A stretch of DNA of 32,988 nucleotides from CAZVWH01 sp964631175 (lineage in GTDB: Bacteria; Planctomycetota; Phycisphaerae; Sedimentisphaerales; Anaerobacaceae), in contig CAZVWH010000026.1 of assembly GCA_964631175.1 (NCBI GenBank), forward strand, positions 1-32,988, in the 5' to 3' direction. Each line of letters starts with the position of its first letter. Position 1 is the stretch's first letter. A model generated the notes under the pieces. That model was not told where the DNA came from. It saw only the letters and a list, made by a program, of their open reading frames with translations, and ran no database searches. The translations under genes were made by a program, and so were the position numbers. Positions 7,526-15,905 of the stretch are shown here, in pieces.

Positions 7526-8944
7526 TTAATCCAAAACTCGCTCACGTATTTTTGAAACGACGTCGATATACTTTTGTGCCGTACGCTGGTCTGTTACCTC
7601 GACTATAATCCTCATCACAGGCTCTGTGTTGCTGGGTCGCAGGTGCAGCCAGCCATCTTCAAAATCAAACCGGCACCCATCGGTTGTGTTGAGCTTCGCG
7701 TTGGTGAAAGTCTCTTTTGCCAAATCTATGATTTGCTGTGCCTGTGTCCGGTCTGCGGCGACCTTATCTTTGCTCATATAATAACCGCCGATTTCGTTTA
7801 CCAACTGGCTTACTGTCTTTCCTGTTTCAGCCATCAGTTGCAGTATCAGAACGATGCCGACAAGACTGTCACGGACCGGGCTAACTCGCAAATCAATCAC
7901 ACCGCCATTGCCTTCGCCTCCGATAATGCAGTTGTGTTCGAGCATCGCATTAGCAACGTTGGCTTCACCGACAGCGGTACGGACTACCTGACCGTCAGCT
8001 TCTGATGCGATTTCGTCGATCATTCTTGAAGTAGATAGATTGGTTACCGCTTTGCCGGTTTTGTGGCTGAACATATATTTCGCTGCCAAGGCTAACGTGT
8101 ATTCTTCGCCAACGTATTTGCCGGTTTCGTCAACAATCGCCAATCTGTCGGCGTCAGGGTCCTGAGCAAAGCCGATGTCGGCTTTATTTGCTTTTACTAC
8201 TTCACAAAGCTCCTTGACGTTTTCAACAGTTGGCTCAGGACTGTGGGCGAAAAGTCCATTTGATTCATCATTTATAGCTGTAACTTTACAGCCAAGCTCA
8301 GCGAGCAATTTTTTAGTAATCTGCCCGCCTGCTCCGTTGACACTGTCTAAGGCGACTTTGAATTTTCTTGCAGCCCCCCCTTCTTGTCCCCAAGGGACAG
8401 GGAGGACTTGTTCATCAACAATCGCCAAGACTTTGGCGATGTGAGCTGCATCGGTCTGATTATTAGAAATCACTTTGCCGCAAGAAGGTGAATCTACGAG
8501 AGCAAAATGTTTATCGAGGAAATATTGCTTGATTTGCTCTGCATCATCGACTGGCGGAGCGATGCCATTACCGAGCTGCAATTTTATACCATTGTATTGA
8601 ATTGGATTGTGTGAAGCGGTGATGACCACTCCGCCGCAGCATTGAAGCTCTCTTACCATTACAGCTACGCTGGGCGTAGTTACCAGTCCTAAATCAACCA
8701 CGTCGATTCCAACGGCGCATAATCCCGCCGACATAGCAGATTGTAACATTTGGCCACTGGTTCGAGAATCTCGGCCGATGCAAACCGATGTCGTATTGCG
8801 TATTGCGTCGTGCGTATTGCGTCCATATTTGTCTTTTAAAAAAGTCCCGAAGGCGCAGCCGTACTCAGCGGCAATTGTGGGGGTAAGATTTACACCGACA
8901 ATCCCTCTGACTCCGCTGATGCTGATTATTAGTTTCTCATCCAT
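7526..8944 (-). CDS. glmM: Phosphoglucosamine mutase-like phosphohexomutase
   Basis: A 472-residue alpha-D-phosphohexomutase. The phosphoserine loop is TASHNPIQYNGIK (S111), the Mg loop is DPDADRLAIVDE, the sugar loop is GEGNGGV, and the phosphate-binding loop is RPSNTEPVMRI. The GEGNGGV form is typical of the GlmM group close to archaeal phosphoglucosamine and phosphomannose/glucose mutases, so the substrate could be glucosamine-, glucose- or mannose-phosphate. Two stretches appear to be repeat-derived: about residues 41-52 (RNTHDAIRNTT, from a CGTATTGCGT repeat) and the VPWGQEGG segment, encoded by a TGTCCC/GGGACA hairpin. Both keep the frame. AAGG lies nine bases before ATG. It is followed by the CDF gene. 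Confidence 0.85.
   Translation of the reverse strand: MDEKLIISISGVRGIVGVNLTPTIAAEYGCAFGTFLKDKYGRNTHDAIRNTTSVCIGRDSRTSGQMLQSAMSAGLCAVGIDVVDLGLVTTPSVAVMVRELQCCGGVVITASHNPIQYNGIKLQLGNGIAPPVDDAEQIKQYFLDKHFALVDSPSCGKVISNNQTDAAHIAKVLAIVDEQVLPVPWGQEGGAARKFKVALDSVNGAGGQITKKLLAELGCKVTAINDESNGLFAHSPEPTVENVKELCEVVKANKADIGFAQDPDADRLAIVDETGKYVGEEYTLALAAKYMFSHKTGKAVTNLSTSRMIDEIASEADGQVVRTAVGEANVANAMLEHNCIIGGEGNGGVIDLRVSPVRDSLVGIVLILQLMAETGKTVSQLVNEIGGYYMSKDKVAADRTQAQQIIDLAKETFTNAKLNTTDGCRFDFEDGWLHLRPSNTEPVMRIIVEVTDQRTAQKYIDVVSKIRERVLD
8792..8823. repeat. CGTATTGCGT repeat inside glmM-like gene
   Basis: Three imperfect copies of CGTATTGCGT lie in tandem within the coding sequence, giving the peptide RNTHDAIRNTT just before the conserved IGRDSR strand. 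A related CGTATTGCGTATCGCGTG occurs in the intergenic repeat at about 19107. Confidence 0.7.
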
Positions 8945-8975
8945 GTCAAATACCTTATTGCGTCAAAGATGGTAG

Positions 8976-9031
8976 GTAGGGTGGGGCTTGCCCCACCATG
9001 ACCTTATCGGTGGGCTAAAGCCTACCCTACC
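8976..9031. repeat. GTAGGGTGGG palindromic repeat, full copy
   Basis: Same element and orientation as at 3945-4000, with one mismatch in the outer stem (GCCTACCC for GCCCACCC). It fills most of the gap between serA and the phosphohexomutase gene. Confidence 0.9.
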
Positions 9032-9085
9032 GTTTGTATTTTATCGCCCGTAAGGTGACGAGTATCAAGGATCGGGTATCGATAA

Positions 9086-10675
9086 TCAATCGAGGTTACA
9101 GGCATAAATTTCGTTCACGAAATCGAGTATGCCGATCTCTTCGATTGTCTTTGCATCGGGCTGCTTATCGAGACTAACAGCCAGAGCAGCTTTTTGTTTT
9201 GCCGGCTTTTGTCCTACGCCCATAGTGCAGATATTGATATTGTGTCTGCCGCAGACCATTCCGACTGCGCCGATGACGCCGGGCTTGTCGTCATTAAAGA
9301 TGATTAGAACAGGCCCCTGAGGAGTCATTTCTATGTTGAAGCCGTCGATTTCAATGATACGCAGCAGCGTCTCACCGAAGACCGAGCCGGTCACTGTGCG
9401 TGTGACTTTATCTGTAACAACTTTGGCTCTGAAGCTTGCAGCAACGTCTTTGGCCTCGGTGTTTTTTGTTTCATCAATACTAATGCCGCGTTCCTTAGCC
9501 ATGACGGGGACATTAACGATATTTAGAGGCATATCAAAATGCCTCTGGAGCAGGCCCATTGCAAAGTGAAGTGTAACCGGTTCGATGGTCATTTCGGCGA
9601 TTGAGCCGCGATATTGCACTTCGACGTTCTTAATATGGCCCGGCGTAATAGTGCTGAGCAGTGTGCCAATTCGCTGAGCAAGTTTGGCATACTGGTTGAG
9701 AATTAGCGGCATGACACCGGCGATAGATGGAGCATTAACTGCGTTTCTGACCGGGCCGGCCTTGATTGCATCGACAAGTATTTGAGCGGCTTCGACCGCC
9801 ACCTCGATCTGGGCTTCTTCTGTGCTTGCGCCTAAATGAGGCGTTACCAGACAATTATCAAGCTCGGTAAAGCGGGTATTTTCAGGCGGCTCCGTAGGAT
9901 AGACATCCAGGGCCGCACCTGCAATGCGTTTTTCGGCAAGTGCGTCATACAGTGCATCTTCGTTGATAATCCCGCCGCGGGCGCAGTTGATCAATCGCAC
10001 CGTGGGCTTCATCATTTTAATTTGTTCGGCATTAATCATATTCAGCGTCTGCGGATTCCTCGGCACGTGGACGCTGATGTAATCGGCTTCTTTGAAGATT
10101 CTTTCGAGGTTATCGATTACTTCAATACCGAGTTTTTCTGCCTCGGCAGGTGCGGCCAGCGGGTCATAGCCAAGTATTTTCATATTGAAGCCTTTTGCCA
10201 TTTTCGCCACGGCCATACCGATTCTACCTAATCCTATTAAGCCGAGGATTTTGTTGTTCAACTGATTTCCCATATATTTTTTTCTGTCCCAGGCGCCGGA
10301 CTTTAAGCTGTTGCAGGCTGGGACAACATTTCGGCTCATCGCTAAAATTAAAGCCATTGTATGTTCAGCGGCGCTGAGGGTATTGCCGCCCGGCGTATTC
10401 ATAACTAAGATTCCTTTTCTGGTAGCTTCCGAAAGGTCAATGTTATCCACACCCACTCCTGCTCGTGCTATAGCTTTCAGTTTACCCGGATTAGCTAAAA
10501 CTTTTGCGGTAACTTTCGTGCCGCTTCGGATGATTAAGCCGTCATGTTCGCCGATAATCTTAGCAAGCTCATCTTCGCTGATGCCGGTTTTAACAACAGC
10601 CTCGACTCCTTCTATTGAATTGAGCAAATCGATGCCTTCCTGTGCAAGCTTGTCTGTAATCAGCACTTTGATCAT
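9086..10675 (-). CDS. serA: D-3-phosphoglycerate dehydrogenase (long, ACT-containing form)
   Basis: A 529-residue enzyme catalysing the first step of serine synthesis, oxidising 3-phosphoglycerate with NAD. The NAD motif is GLIGLGRIGMAVAK (about 146-158). The catalytic triad is R233 (CARGG), E262 (PTEPPEN) and H280 (TPHLGAS). After residue about 315 comes the allosteric substrate-binding domain, then a C-terminal ACT domain (VLIIFNDDKPGVIGAVG) expected to bind serine. The length matches the type I form with both regulatory domains. GGAGG six bases before ATG is a strong ribosome binding site. It is divergent from the secreted-protein gene at 10863. Confidence 0.95.
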   Translation of the reverse strand: MIKVLITDKLAQEGIDLLNSIEGVEAVVKTGISEDELAKIIGEHDGLIIRSGTKVTAKVLANPGKLKAIARAGVGVDNIDLSEATRKGILVMNTPGGNTLSAAEHTMALILAMSRNVVPACNSLKSGAWDRKKYMGNQLNNKILGLIGLGRIGMAVAKMAKGFNMKILGYDPLAAPAEAEKLGIEVIDNLERIFKEADYISVHVPRNPQTLNMINAEQIKMMKPTVRLINCARGGIINEDALYDALAEKRIAGAALDVYPTEPPENTRFTELDNCLVTPHLGASTEEAQIEVAVEAAQILVDAIKAGPVRNAVNAPSIAGVMPLILNQYAKLAQRIGTLLSTITPGHIKNVEVQYRGSIAEMTIEPVTLHFAMGLLQRHFDMPLNIVNVPVMAKERGISIDETKNTEAKDVAASFRAKVVTDKVTRTVTGSVFGETLLRIIEIDGFNIEMTPQGPVLIIFNDDKPGVIGAVGMVCGRHNINICTMGVGQKPAKQKAALAVSLDKQPDAKTIEEIGILDFVNEIYACNLD

Positions 10676-10862
10676 TTATGACCTCCAAAAGAAATCATTT
10701 ATTAAATTTTGGGTTTACATTGTAGCCGGTTTTCTAAAAATAGCAAGCGTAGAAAAGTTGCCAAGTCTGCAAAACATGACGGAATAATAAGCAATTCTTG
10801 ATTTTGCTTGTTTAGATTGCTAAAATATTCTCTGGGGCAACTACAAGAGCTGGAGGATAAAA
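10676..10862. promoter_or_regulatory. Divergent intergenic region, presumed two promoters
   Basis: This gap separates serA (leftward) and the secreted-protein gene (rightward), so both must be promoted from here. It is AT-rich, but no single -35/-10 pair stands out. GGAGG at 10852-10856 is the ribosome binding site of the rightward gene. Confidence 0.4.
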
Positions 10863-11426
10863 ATGAAAAAAGTGAGTCAATTCAGCTTTCTCGCCTTGTT
10901 AGTAATGGCGACTTCGATATTGGCGGCAGAACAGCCACTCACAAGTGGCTACTTCAAATGGCTGCTGCACCTTGGACAGAGTCCTACTGATAGGATTCTT
11001 GATGGCAGTTTGCATGGCGCACAACTCGGGTTTGTTGGTAAAGATGAGACTCTCAGGCCGATTCCTGGTGAGGTATACGATTTCAGTAATACCCATATTC
11101 GAAGCACAACAGAATTAATGATTTGGACGCCTCAGTACAGCGCCTCTGGCTCCTTCACTCACAAACCCTTGGAAGGACAATATATACACTATTACCACAT
11201 CTATGTGATGTCTCCAAGTAAGCGGGATGCGCACCTGAGATTTGTAGCCTCGGAGGGTTTGAGGGTATGGAACAACGGTCAATTGCTCTTTGATGGTTGG
11301 CCAAATGTATTTCAGGAGGCTTATATTGACTTTGTCTTAGATGAGGGAGTCAATTCGATGACTTTTAAAGTACTCAAGTATGATCAGAACGCGACTTACT
11401 TGGCTGCCGGAATATTGTTGAAATAG
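10863..11426 (+). CDS. Secreted protein of unknown function
   Basis: A 187-residue protein with a clear signal peptide (MKKVSQFSFLALLVMATSILAAE; cleavage after AA or AAE). The mature part is rich in beta strands and aromatics, ending with HLRFVASEGLRVWNNGQLLF, DFVLDEGVNSMTFKVLKY and ATYLAAGILL. This pattern, an exposed WNNG turn plus an edge strand, resembles the jelly-roll domains in carbohydrate-binding and PA14-type modules, but I cannot name the family. GGAGG lies six bases before ATG. It precedes the alkylsulfatase-like gene on the same strand with a gap of about 255 bp, so a shared function is possible but unproved. Confidence 0.75.
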   Translation: MKKVSQFSFLALLVMATSILAAEQPLTSGYFKWLLHLGQSPTDRILDGSLHGAQLGFVGKDETLRPIPGEVYDFSNTHIRSTTELMIWTPQYSASGSFTHKPLEGQYIHYYHIYVMSPSKRDAHLRFVASEGLRVWNNGQLLFDGWPNVFQEAYIDFVLDEGVNSMTFKVLKYDQNATYLAAGILLK

Positions 11427-11586
11427 AGATGAAATGAGATTATTATTAAACTTTGGGAAAATAGGGTAAACAGGGAAGATAGTGTTGACAAGTGTGGTGG
11501 GGGGCGGTAGAAATGAGTACTTTGATGATGTGCCAACGATGTCAGCCGGCTAAACAGATATGTGGTTTTCAAATAGGAGGTTGATT

Positions 11587-11658
11587 ATGTTGACAGGAAT
11601 AACAAGACGAGACATATTGAAGCTTTTAGGTTTATCCTCAAAAGAAGCGGTTTTTTAA
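11587..11658 (+). CDS. 23-residue ORF resembling a truncated Tat signal peptide
   Basis: AGGAGG at 11575-11580 lies six bases before ATG, the best ribosome binding site nearby. The ORF reads MLTGITRRDILKLLGLSS then KEAVF and stops with TAA. TRRDILKLLGL fits the start of a twin-arginine signal (S/T-R-R-x-h-L-K). It therefore looks like the surviving 5' end of a Tat-exported protein gene lost by deletion, or a leader peptide for the alkylsulfatase-like gene 23 bp downstream. The function is unknown. Confidence 0.4.
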   Translation: MLTGITRRDILKLLGLSSKEAVF

Positions 11659-11681
11659 ATGAAATGAAAGGAGATGCAAAA

Positions 11682-13451
11682 ATGAGAGTTCGTACCTATT
11701 TGGTTTTATCATTTAGTGTTTTTGTGTTGACATCATTGGCGGCAGCAGAATTTGAACCTGAAGTGGTATCAGTCAATCCTCAGCTAGCGAGCCTCTATGA
11801 GAGTTTCTTTCCACCCGAAGTTCTTGAGGCTACAGATGGGGTCTACGTAGCCCGTGGCTACAATCGGGATAACCCGGTACTGATAGAGGGTGCAAAAGGA
11901 CTTATTGTCATCGATCCGGGGGAGAGCATACCTGCGGCAGAGATCGTCAAGAGCGCATTTAATGCGCACCTGGACAATATCTTTGACAAGAAACCAGTCG
12001 AAGCGATTATCTACACCCACCATCACGACTGCCATATCCATGGCGCCTCTGTCTTTGCCGGGGATGACACGGAGATTATCGCTCACGAAAATCTGATGGA
12101 AACCTTGTTCTATGATTGGTACAACCAATTGTATCCCAGCAGACTTGAAAGTGGCACCAAAATGTCAGGGGCTCTCTTTGCCAACGATCCTAACTGGTTC
12201 GCAGGTTGTGGTCTTTTTGCTACGCAGATTCCTGGATCGTCAGGTTTTTTGCCACCTACCACGACCGTTCGTGATACCTTGGAGACAAATATTGCCGGAT
12301 TGAATGTCACCTTGTTTTCAGCGCCTGGTGAGACTCGCGATATTTTGGTCATCTGGCTGCCAGACAAAAAAACCTTGGTACAAATAGGCAATCTTTACGA
12401 GGCGTTCCCGGCAATTACGACACTAAGAGGGGCATACCCCAGAGACCCGTTGTCTTACGTTACCAGCATAGATCTTTACCGCAGCCTCAATCCTGAATAC
12501 CTGGTTTTAATCCACGGCCCGAATCCCGTTATTGTCGGGAAAGAGAATATCAACCGTACCTTCACCAACTATCGTGATGCCATCCAGTTTGTCCACGATC
12601 AGACGGTCCAATACATGAACAAGGGCTTGACGCCGGGAGAGATTAAAGAGTTGGTCAAGTTGCCGGCTCATCTCGTCGGCGATCCTTTTTTGCAGGAGGT
12701 TTATGGGCGAGTGGACAGGAATATATACGAGATTTTCTGGTGGTACAGAGGCTATTTCTCCGGCAAATGCAGAGACCTGTTCCCCCAGTCTCCCATAGAG
12801 AAGGCCCAGATGGCGGCTGAGCTGGCAGGTGGAGTTGATGCTCTGGCAAGTAAGGCCGAGAGTGCTCGGAGTGCAGGCAAGCTGGAGTGGGCCTTGGAAC
12901 TCGCTGACGATGTTCTCCTGCTCCAGCCGGGAAATTCTGAGGCACGCGATACAAAGAATTCAGCCATGATCTCCCTGGCCGAAGGGACAATGAATGCTCA
13001 AACACGCAACTATCTCTTATCCGAGTATCTCTTAGAGACAGGACAGGCACAGCTGCCAATAAGCGGGAATCCGAGACTTGCTTTTGCCCATATGGACGAT
13101 AACGCCGTTCATGTGATGCCAATGGAGGCTCTCTTTAGAATAATGGCTGTCAGTCTCAACGCCTCCAAATCCTTGGAAGAGGATATGGTTGTTGGTCTTC
13201 ACCTGACCGACATACGTGAAAATAGCCCCACCGAACCATCTGACTATGCTTTGCACGTCCGTCGGGGCATCCTTGAAGTTAAACCTCAGACCCCAAGTAA
13301 TGGTGGGTTCATAATCACCACCGACTCACTGGTCTGGAAGAACTTGGTCCTGGGAAAGCTCGATCCTCAACACGCCGTTTCAACTGTAGAGGTGGTTATT
13401 AGCGGAGCGGATCCACAGGAGTTCTATGATTTCATGGACCTCTTTAACTAA
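11682..13451 (+). CDS. Secreted alkylsulfatase-like metallo-beta-lactamase-fold protein
   Basis: A 589-residue protein with a signal peptide (RTYLVLSFSVFVLTSLAAAE). Domains are MBL fold (about 35-340), alkylsulfatase dimerisation (about 355-465, including WALELADDVLLLQPGNSEAR and NAQTRNYLLSEYLLETGQ) and a C-terminal SCP2-like domain (about 475-589). SdsA1-type enzymes remove sulfate from alkyl sulfates using two zincs. The zinc motif here is THHHDCHIHG (H113, H115, H118), where the usual Asp of HxHxDH is C117. The usual AEN Glu before TLRG is also replaced (IGN). The late His in LIHGP is kept. A changed metal site or substrate is therefore likely. I chose ATG 11682 because GGAG at 11670-11673 lies eight bases before it and the signal peptide starts there; an in-frame ATG at 11664 is less likely. 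Confidence 0.85.
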   Translation: MRVRTYLVLSFSVFVLTSLAAAEFEPEVVSVNPQLASLYESFFPPEVLEATDGVYVARGYNRDNPVLIEGAKGLIVIDPGESIPAAEIVKSAFNAHLDNIFDKKPVEAIIYTHHHDCHIHGASVFAGDDTEIIAHENLMETLFYDWYNQLYPSRLESGTKMSGALFANDPNWFAGCGLFATQIPGSSGFLPPTTTVRDTLETNIAGLNVTLFSAPGETRDILVIWLPDKKTLVQIGNLYEAFPAITTLRGAYPRDPLSYVTSIDLYRSLNPEYLVLIHGPNPVIVGKENINRTFTNYRDAIQFVHDQTVQYMNKGLTPGEIKELVKLPAHLVGDPFLQEVYGRVDRNIYEIFWWYRGYFSGKCRDLFPQSPIEKAQMAAELAGGVDALASKAESARSAGKLEWALELADDVLLLQPGNSEARDTKNSAMISLAEGTMNAQTRNYLLSEYLLETGQAQLPISGNPRLAFAHMDDNAVHVMPMEALFRIMAVSLNASKSLEEDMVVGLHLTDIRENSPTEPSDYALHVRRGILEVKPQTPSNGGFIITTDSLVWKNLVLGKLDPQHAVSTVEVVISGADPQEFYDFMDLFN

Positions 13452-13457
13452 ATGTTG

Positions 13458-13480
13458 AGGGTGTTCGAGTAAAACACCCT
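13458..13480 (+). terminator. Hairpin just after the alkylsulfatase-like gene
   Basis: AGGGTGTT (13458-13465) pairs with AACACCCT (13473-13480) across a 7-base loop, seven bases after the stop codon. Only a weak U-rich tail (ATTATCT) follows, so it may end transcription or only stabilise the 3' end. Confidence 0.5.
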
Positions 13481-13645
13481 ATTATCTCCTCGGTCTTGAA
13501 TCGGGTGGTGAATAAGAAATAGAGGGCGAATTAAATGGGATTAATTTTCCTCATAAGACTGTTTTTTTGCATTTTTATGTCACTTCCTATCTTTCCATTG
13601 TTTTGCTAATGTTGTTGCAGCCGGTTTTCTACTATTATCTCAATT

Positions 13646-13906
13646 TTATTCTGCCAAGGCTCGAGCCAACGTTACCGCCCAGCCGGCGGCGATAATAACT
13701 AACAAGGCAACGATGATGTGCCTTATCTTCACTTCTGCAAAAAAGCGTTTAACGAAGCGAAAATATACTCCAAAAACCGCCGTAAATAAAGCCAAAAATG
13801 CGATAACAACTAATACGCAGCATAAAAAGCCTGCTATCTCACCATTACCTGGCCGGAGTCGGGAACGAGCACCTGGCCGGTAATGGTCATAGCTCTGTCG
13901 GAGCAT
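13646..13906 (-). CDS. Small two-helix membrane protein (possible)
   Basis: An open frame of up to 86 residues whose first part overlaps the 3' end of the aldolase-SDR gene. The overlapping part (MLRQSYDHYRPGARSRLRPG) is probably not translated. The part after about 13845 is clearly membrane-like: GFLCCVLVVIAFLALFTAVFGVYF, a basic stretch RFVKRFFAEVKIRH, then IIVALLVIIAAGWAVTLARALAE. No good ATG is present near that point, so a non-standard start or coupled translation from the aldolase gene stop would be needed. The function is unknown, and it may not be a gene. Confidence 0.4.
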   Translation of the reverse strand: MLRQSYDHYRPGARSRLRPGNGEIAGFLCCVLVVIAFLALFTAVFGVYFRFVKRFFAEVKIRHIIVALLVIIAAGWAVTLARALAE

Positions 13907-15876
13907 AAAAAGACCACCGAATCGGCGACATCCCGTCCCTTGATCTCGCGCTTAAGAGCAGTTTTGCTCACATAGTAAGGAATAACCTCCTCCGGTTTTA
14001 TGCCGTACTTTTTAGCACAGACCTTTATATATTTGGGATTCCAGATTTTTGAGCCTTCAAAGACATTGCCGGGTGCGACGCAATTGACCCTTATGCCGTA
14101 TTCGCCAAGCTCCAGTGCCCAGCCGCGAGCCATGTGGATTTCGCCGGCCTTTGTCGCGTTATAAGCAGTATTATCTTTGCTGGCATCCAGGCCCGATTTG
14201 GAGCTTAGATTTATGATGCAGCCGGCCATTGCCTGGGCGATCATAATCCGAGCAGCCTCTCTGGCACAAAGAAGGTAGCCGGTCAGATTCACTTCCAACG
14301 CAAAACGCCATTTATCCACTGGCATATCGACCAAGGGATATGCCGGAGCCACGCCGGCAGCATTGACTAAAATATCAAGCCCACCCCAATTCTCAAGAAC
14401 GGCCTGGAAGGCTTCTATCACGTCGCTTTCTTTAGTTAAATCACATCGAAGCAACATTGTTTCACAGTTTGGGACTTGCTCAGCGGTTTCTTGAACTGCC
14501 TTTTCATCAATATCTAAAAGCGCTACTGACGCACCTGCCTTTGCTAAGCCGACTGCGATGCTTTTGCCTAAGCCGCTACCTGCGCCGGTAACCACTGCAA
14601 TCCGGCCTTGTAATTCACCCGCTGTCTGTCCGCCTGCTACTTTCATGCGAAACGCTTCCGACTCCCACTGATTGATAAAGCTGCGCTGCCTTTTGGTGAG
14701 TGTTAAAATCCCGCCCATCCGAGCCGCATTTGTGCGGATGAATATTGAGTATGCGGTAATGTCCCTGACTGTGGTCGCCATTTTTTTGTTGCCGGCCACA
14801 AAAAGCCCCAAGTCTTTGACTAAAAACGCTACGGAATGTTTCTCGCTCCTTTTTATCTGGGAAGTCAATCGGCTGGCAATGCCAGAAGTCAGAAGACGGA
14901 AGTCAGGGGTCAGATTTCTCTGTCTTCTGTCCTCTGTCCTCTGCTTTGGATCTACCCACATCGCAGATCCATTAGCATACACTAATTCGTCCGGTGTCAA
15001 GACGCCAGAAAGCAGCTTCTTGGCGTCCCTTTTCCGCAAAAATGCTGCAACAGCATCATCGTAGAAATAGCTTATCATGGTATAGCAACCGGTCGCCTCG
15101 TAAAAAGCCCTGCGGATGCAAAGCTTAATTTTGTTAATTTCTTCCTGTTTTACAGCTTTAATCTTACCGGCTGGTTTACGGGTAGGGTGGGCTTTAGCCC
15201 ACCGCTCAGGTAATGGTGGGGCAAGCCCCACCCTACTTTCGCAGCGACTTATGACTTTACGGACTAAGCGTAAGGCGGTATTGGCGCTGTCGGCTGAAAT
15301 TAGAAGTCCATGCTTTTCCATAAAGAGGATCGACGGTTTTCTGCCGAATCGTTTCTGATAATCGTCAATTAACTTAGCGATACTTTTTGCAAGTGTAAAG
15401 CCGGGGTCGGTGTAAGGAATCCAAAGGGGAGGCAGACTTTCTCTGGCAAAAAGTTTCTCGATTTCGGCCTTTCCATTTTTGGCGTTTGCAAAAGCTCCTG
15501 CTGTGCTGGGATGCAGGTGAATCACATATTTATTGAGAAAAGCGTGCAGATGCGCTTCCACCGATGGACGTGCATCACCGCTGTCTATGTCGTCACAGGC
15601 GAGCAGCAGACGATTCACAACTTCGATTTCTCTTTTATGGACATCGAGCTTTGCTAATGATTTATCTTTTATAATTGCCAGGACCGGCTCCAGCCGCATC
15701 CTTCGCCAGCCTCTATTTTTGTCCATATCCTTTAAGGCTGTGCCGCTGGCCTTGATATACATGAATTTACCGTCCTCGGTTTTAACCGATGTATTACCGC
15801 CTCCGCCTTGAACGAGTGTGCTGTCCCTACCTACAGAGTTCGATATTTTAATGAGTTCTAATAATGCCTTATCCAT
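13834..15876 (-). CDS. rhaD: Bifunctional class II aldolase / short-chain dehydrogenase (rhamnulose-1-P aldolase-lactaldehyde type)
   Basis: A 680-residue fusion. Residues 1-about 400 are a class II (zinc) aldolase: GGGGNTSVK binds phosphate, and H120, H122 (VIHLHPS) and H189 (MEKHGLL) look like the zinc ligands. Residues about 422-680 are an SDR, with TGAGSGLG at 430-437, NAAG, Ser in NLSSKSG, and YNATK as catalytic Tyr-Lys. This is the layout of rhamnulose-1-phosphate aldolase/dehydrogenase fusions, which split the sugar phosphate into DHAP and L-lactaldehyde and could oxidise the latter. Two low-conservation stretches, about 214-234 and 311-332, are encoded by genome-wide repeats and keep the frame. 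It is the last enzyme gene of the rhamnose cluster, 29 bp after the SDR gene. Confidence 0.88.
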   Translation of the reverse strand: MDKALLELIKISNSVGRDSTLVQGGGGNTSVKTEDGKFMYIKASGTALKDMDKNRGWRRMRLEPVLAIIKDKSLAKLDVHKREIEVVNRLLLACDDIDSGDARPSVEAHLHAFLNKYVIHLHPSTAGAFANAKNGKAEIEKLFARESLPPLWIPYTDPGFTLAKSIAKLIDDYQKRFGRKPSILFMEKHGLLISADSANTALRLVRKVISRCESRVGLAPPLPERWAKAHPTRKPAGKIKAVKQEEINKIKLCIRRAFYEATGCYTMISYFYDDAVAAFLRKRDAKKLLSGVLTPDELVYANGSAMWVDPKQRTEDRRQRNLTPDFRLLTSGIASRLTSQIKRSEKHSVAFLVKDLGLFVAGNKKMATTVRDITAYSIFIRTNAARMGGILTLTKRQRSFINQWESEAFRMKVAGGQTAGELQGRIAVVTGAGSGLGKSIAVGLAKAGASVALLDIDEKAVQETAEQVPNCETMLLRCDLTKESDVIEAFQAVLENWGGLDILVNAAGVAPAYPLVDMPVDKWRFALEVNLTGYLLCAREAARIMIAQAMAGCIINLSSKSGLDASKDNTAYNATKAGEIHMARGWALELGEYGIRVNCVAPGNVFEGSKIWNPKYIKVCAKKYGIKPEEVIPYYVSKTALKREIKGRDVADSVVFLCSDRAMTITGQVLVPDSGQVMVR
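14883..14942. repeat. CTCTGTCYTC-type repeat inserted in frame in the aldolase-SDR gene
   Basis: About 60 bp made of AGAAGTCAGAAGACGGAAGTC and TCTGTCTTCTGTCCTCTGTC units; the two halves are roughly inverted (AGAAGACGG against TCTTCTGTCC). It encodes about QRTEDRRQRN and LTPDFRLLTSG in the aldolase part. It is related to the tract at 770-838. Confidence 0.75.
15182..15236. repeat. GTAGGGTGGG palindromic repeat inserted in frame in the aldolase-SDR gene
   Basis: A full copy of the element at 3945-4000 in reverse orientation (GTAGGGTGGGCTTTAGCCCA, spacer, TGGTGGGGCAAGCCCCACC, CTAC), wholly inside the coding sequence. It encodes RVGLAPPLPERWAKAHPTRK of the aldolase-SDR protein without a stop or frameshift. 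Confidence 0.9.
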
Positions 15877-15905
15877 ACTGCGTCCCTCGTCTTTCGTCCC
15901 TCGTC

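Noticed and set aside
11514..11584. 22-codon ORF with CxxC ending on the ribosome binding site of the Tat-like ORF
   Set aside because: Too short and without recognisable features; the GGGGGG before it is only a loose ribosome binding site match.
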